Part shown: in pieces, positions 24,510 through 24,956 of the stretch
Numbering within the stretch: the stretch's first letter is position 1
How the letters are laid out: every line of letters starts with the position of its first letter
NCBI RefSeq assembly: GCF_036565765.1
Contig: NZ_DATCXP010000154.1
From: Terrimesophilobacter sp036565765
Lineage (GTDB): Bacteria; Actinomycetota; Actinomycetes; Actinomycetales; Microbacteriaceae
Length of the DNA stretch: 24,956 bases
Direction: 5' to 3' (one strand)
Notes under the pieces: generated by a model
Told to the model about the DNA's origin: nothing
Seen by the model: only the letters and a program-made list of their open reading frames with translations
Database searches by the model: none
Position numbers and translations under genes: made by a program

Positions 24510-24956
24510 TGTGTCACCTCGGGGATGGGAAGGATCTCAATTCTCACGTCATCCCCAATATCCACTACCGAGCCGACAACGACCGCGACCGACTCGCCCT
24601 GCCGAAGTCTGAGCGCCGGCGCACCCGGGCTCGTGACCATGGTCCCGTTCGTCGAGCCGAGGTCGGTGACGACGACGATCGAGCCTTCCTGCCGGATCTC
24701 GAGGTGGGTGCTCGAGATCTCGCGCGACAGCGACGGAACCCTTACGAGCCGGGGGTGGCGTCCTCCCGTGATGCGCGGGGTGCTCGGCCGACGTCCGACG
24801 AAGGTGGGGACGTCCAGCGGAATGGGGTCGTGCGTCCCGATCCGGATGGCGTGGTAGCGCTGCCCCGGTACGGGGTGCTCCGGCTCTCTCGGCACATCGC
24901 CCCTGACGGCGCTGCCCTTGACGGCGCTGCCCCTGACGGCGCTGCCCTTGACGATC
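24506..24956 (-). CDS. FHA-domain protein (N-terminus probably beyond window)
   Basis: The C-terminal 129 residues form an FHA phosphothreonine-binding domain with VGR (33-35 counted from the GTG at 24895), SREISSTH (57-64) and DLGSTNGT (78-85). A GTG at 24895 with AGGGG four bases upstream is a possible start. However, the frame stays open to the window edge through a repetitive VKGSA/VRGSA segment whose K/R alternation looks like protein-level constraint, so I treat the gene as continuing off the window. It is the first visible gene of the signalling operon, coupled to the phosphatase by GTGA. Together with the zinc-ribbon FHA protein near the operon's other end it gives the system two phospho-readers. 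The FHA domain is certain; gene extent is not. Confidence 0.85.
   Translation of the reverse strand, partial: IVKGSAVRGSAVKGSAVRGDVPREPEHPVPGQRYHAIRIGTHDPIPLDVPTFVGRRPSTPRITGGRHPRLVRVPSLSREISSTHLEIRQEGSIVVVTDLGSTNGTMVTSPGAPALRLRQGESVAVVVGSVVDIGDDVRIEILPIPEVTQ
24903..24956. repeat. 15-base tandem repeat, three full units and part of a fourth
   Basis: Units YTGACGGCGCTGCCC run at 24903-24917, 24918-24932 and 24933-24947, and a fourth begins at 24948. The first base alternates C, T, C, T, and no other position changes before 24954, where the match is lost. Read on the minus strand in the frame of the FHA gene, each unit encodes V-K/R-G-S-A with Lys and Arg alternating. The array continues towards or past the window edge, so total copy number is unknown. 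Confidence 0.85.

Noticed and set aside
7693..24956. WXG100 substrate genes, transposons or CRISPR repeats within the signalling region
   Set aside because: The genes are packed with no unassigned gap long enough for a WXG100 gene of about 100 codons, and no repeat-spacer pattern or transposase motif is seen.

Overview
The window looks like part of the chromosome of a high-GC actinobacterium. Members of the Microbacteriaceae or a related family fit best, but this is inferred from gene content and base composition and not from a marker gene. GC is high throughout, many genes start with GTG, and most junctions are 4-base GTGA/ATGA overlaps or gaps of one to three bases. No rRNA, tRNA, CRISPR array, transposase or phage gene is visible, and no gene-free stretch exceeds 300 bases. 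The window holds two unrelated operons separated by a single alanine dehydrogenase gene.

Left region (1-6325, all on the minus strand): a polyamine-type ABC transporter operon in the order potD, potA, potB, potC, then a class III (PLP) aminotransferase. After a 131-base gap comes a second, diverged PotD-like lipoprotein, cut by the window edge. Substrate capture, uptake and a probable first transamination step are therefore encoded together. The second binding protein lacks the W-x-N-W segment of the first and may bring a different ligand to the same permease.

Middle (6326-7696): a 255-base divergent control region with two inverted repeats, followed by ald on the plus strand. The ald stop codon overlaps the stop codon of the convergent FtsK-like gene within the tetranucleotide CTAG.

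Right region (7693-24956, all on the minus strand, transcribed right to left): FHA protein (N-terminus off the window), PP2C phosphatase, transmembrane Ser/Thr kinase with an external Fn3-like domain, a 1966-residue membrane-anchored propeller/Ig-like/Fn3 protein, MoxR AAA+ ATPase, DUF58 protein, transglutaminase-fold membrane protein, double zinc-ribbon FHA protein, and an FtsK/SpoIIIE (EccC-like) ATPase. The core (kinase, Fn3 protein, AAA ATPase, DUF58, transglutaminase, phosphatase) matches the gene set described as the PFNA cluster in Bifidobacterium. Here it is extended by two FHA proteins and an EccC-like motor. The likely logic is that the kinase senses something outside through its Fn3-like domain, FHA proteins read phosphothreonine marks, the phosphatase resets them, and the MoxR/DUF58/transglutaminase-fold module together with the motor acts on the envelope or on the giant surface protein. 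That chain of action is inference.

The most notable observations are these. The transglutaminase-fold protein has Gln and Ser where the catalytic Cys and His should be. The motor appears without other type VII secretion parts in view. An in-frame 15-base repeat at the right edge encodes alternating VKGSA/VRGSA. A 17-codon micro-ORF is locked by ATGA overlaps to the genes on both sides. Several intercistronic hairpins lie inside the signalling operon.
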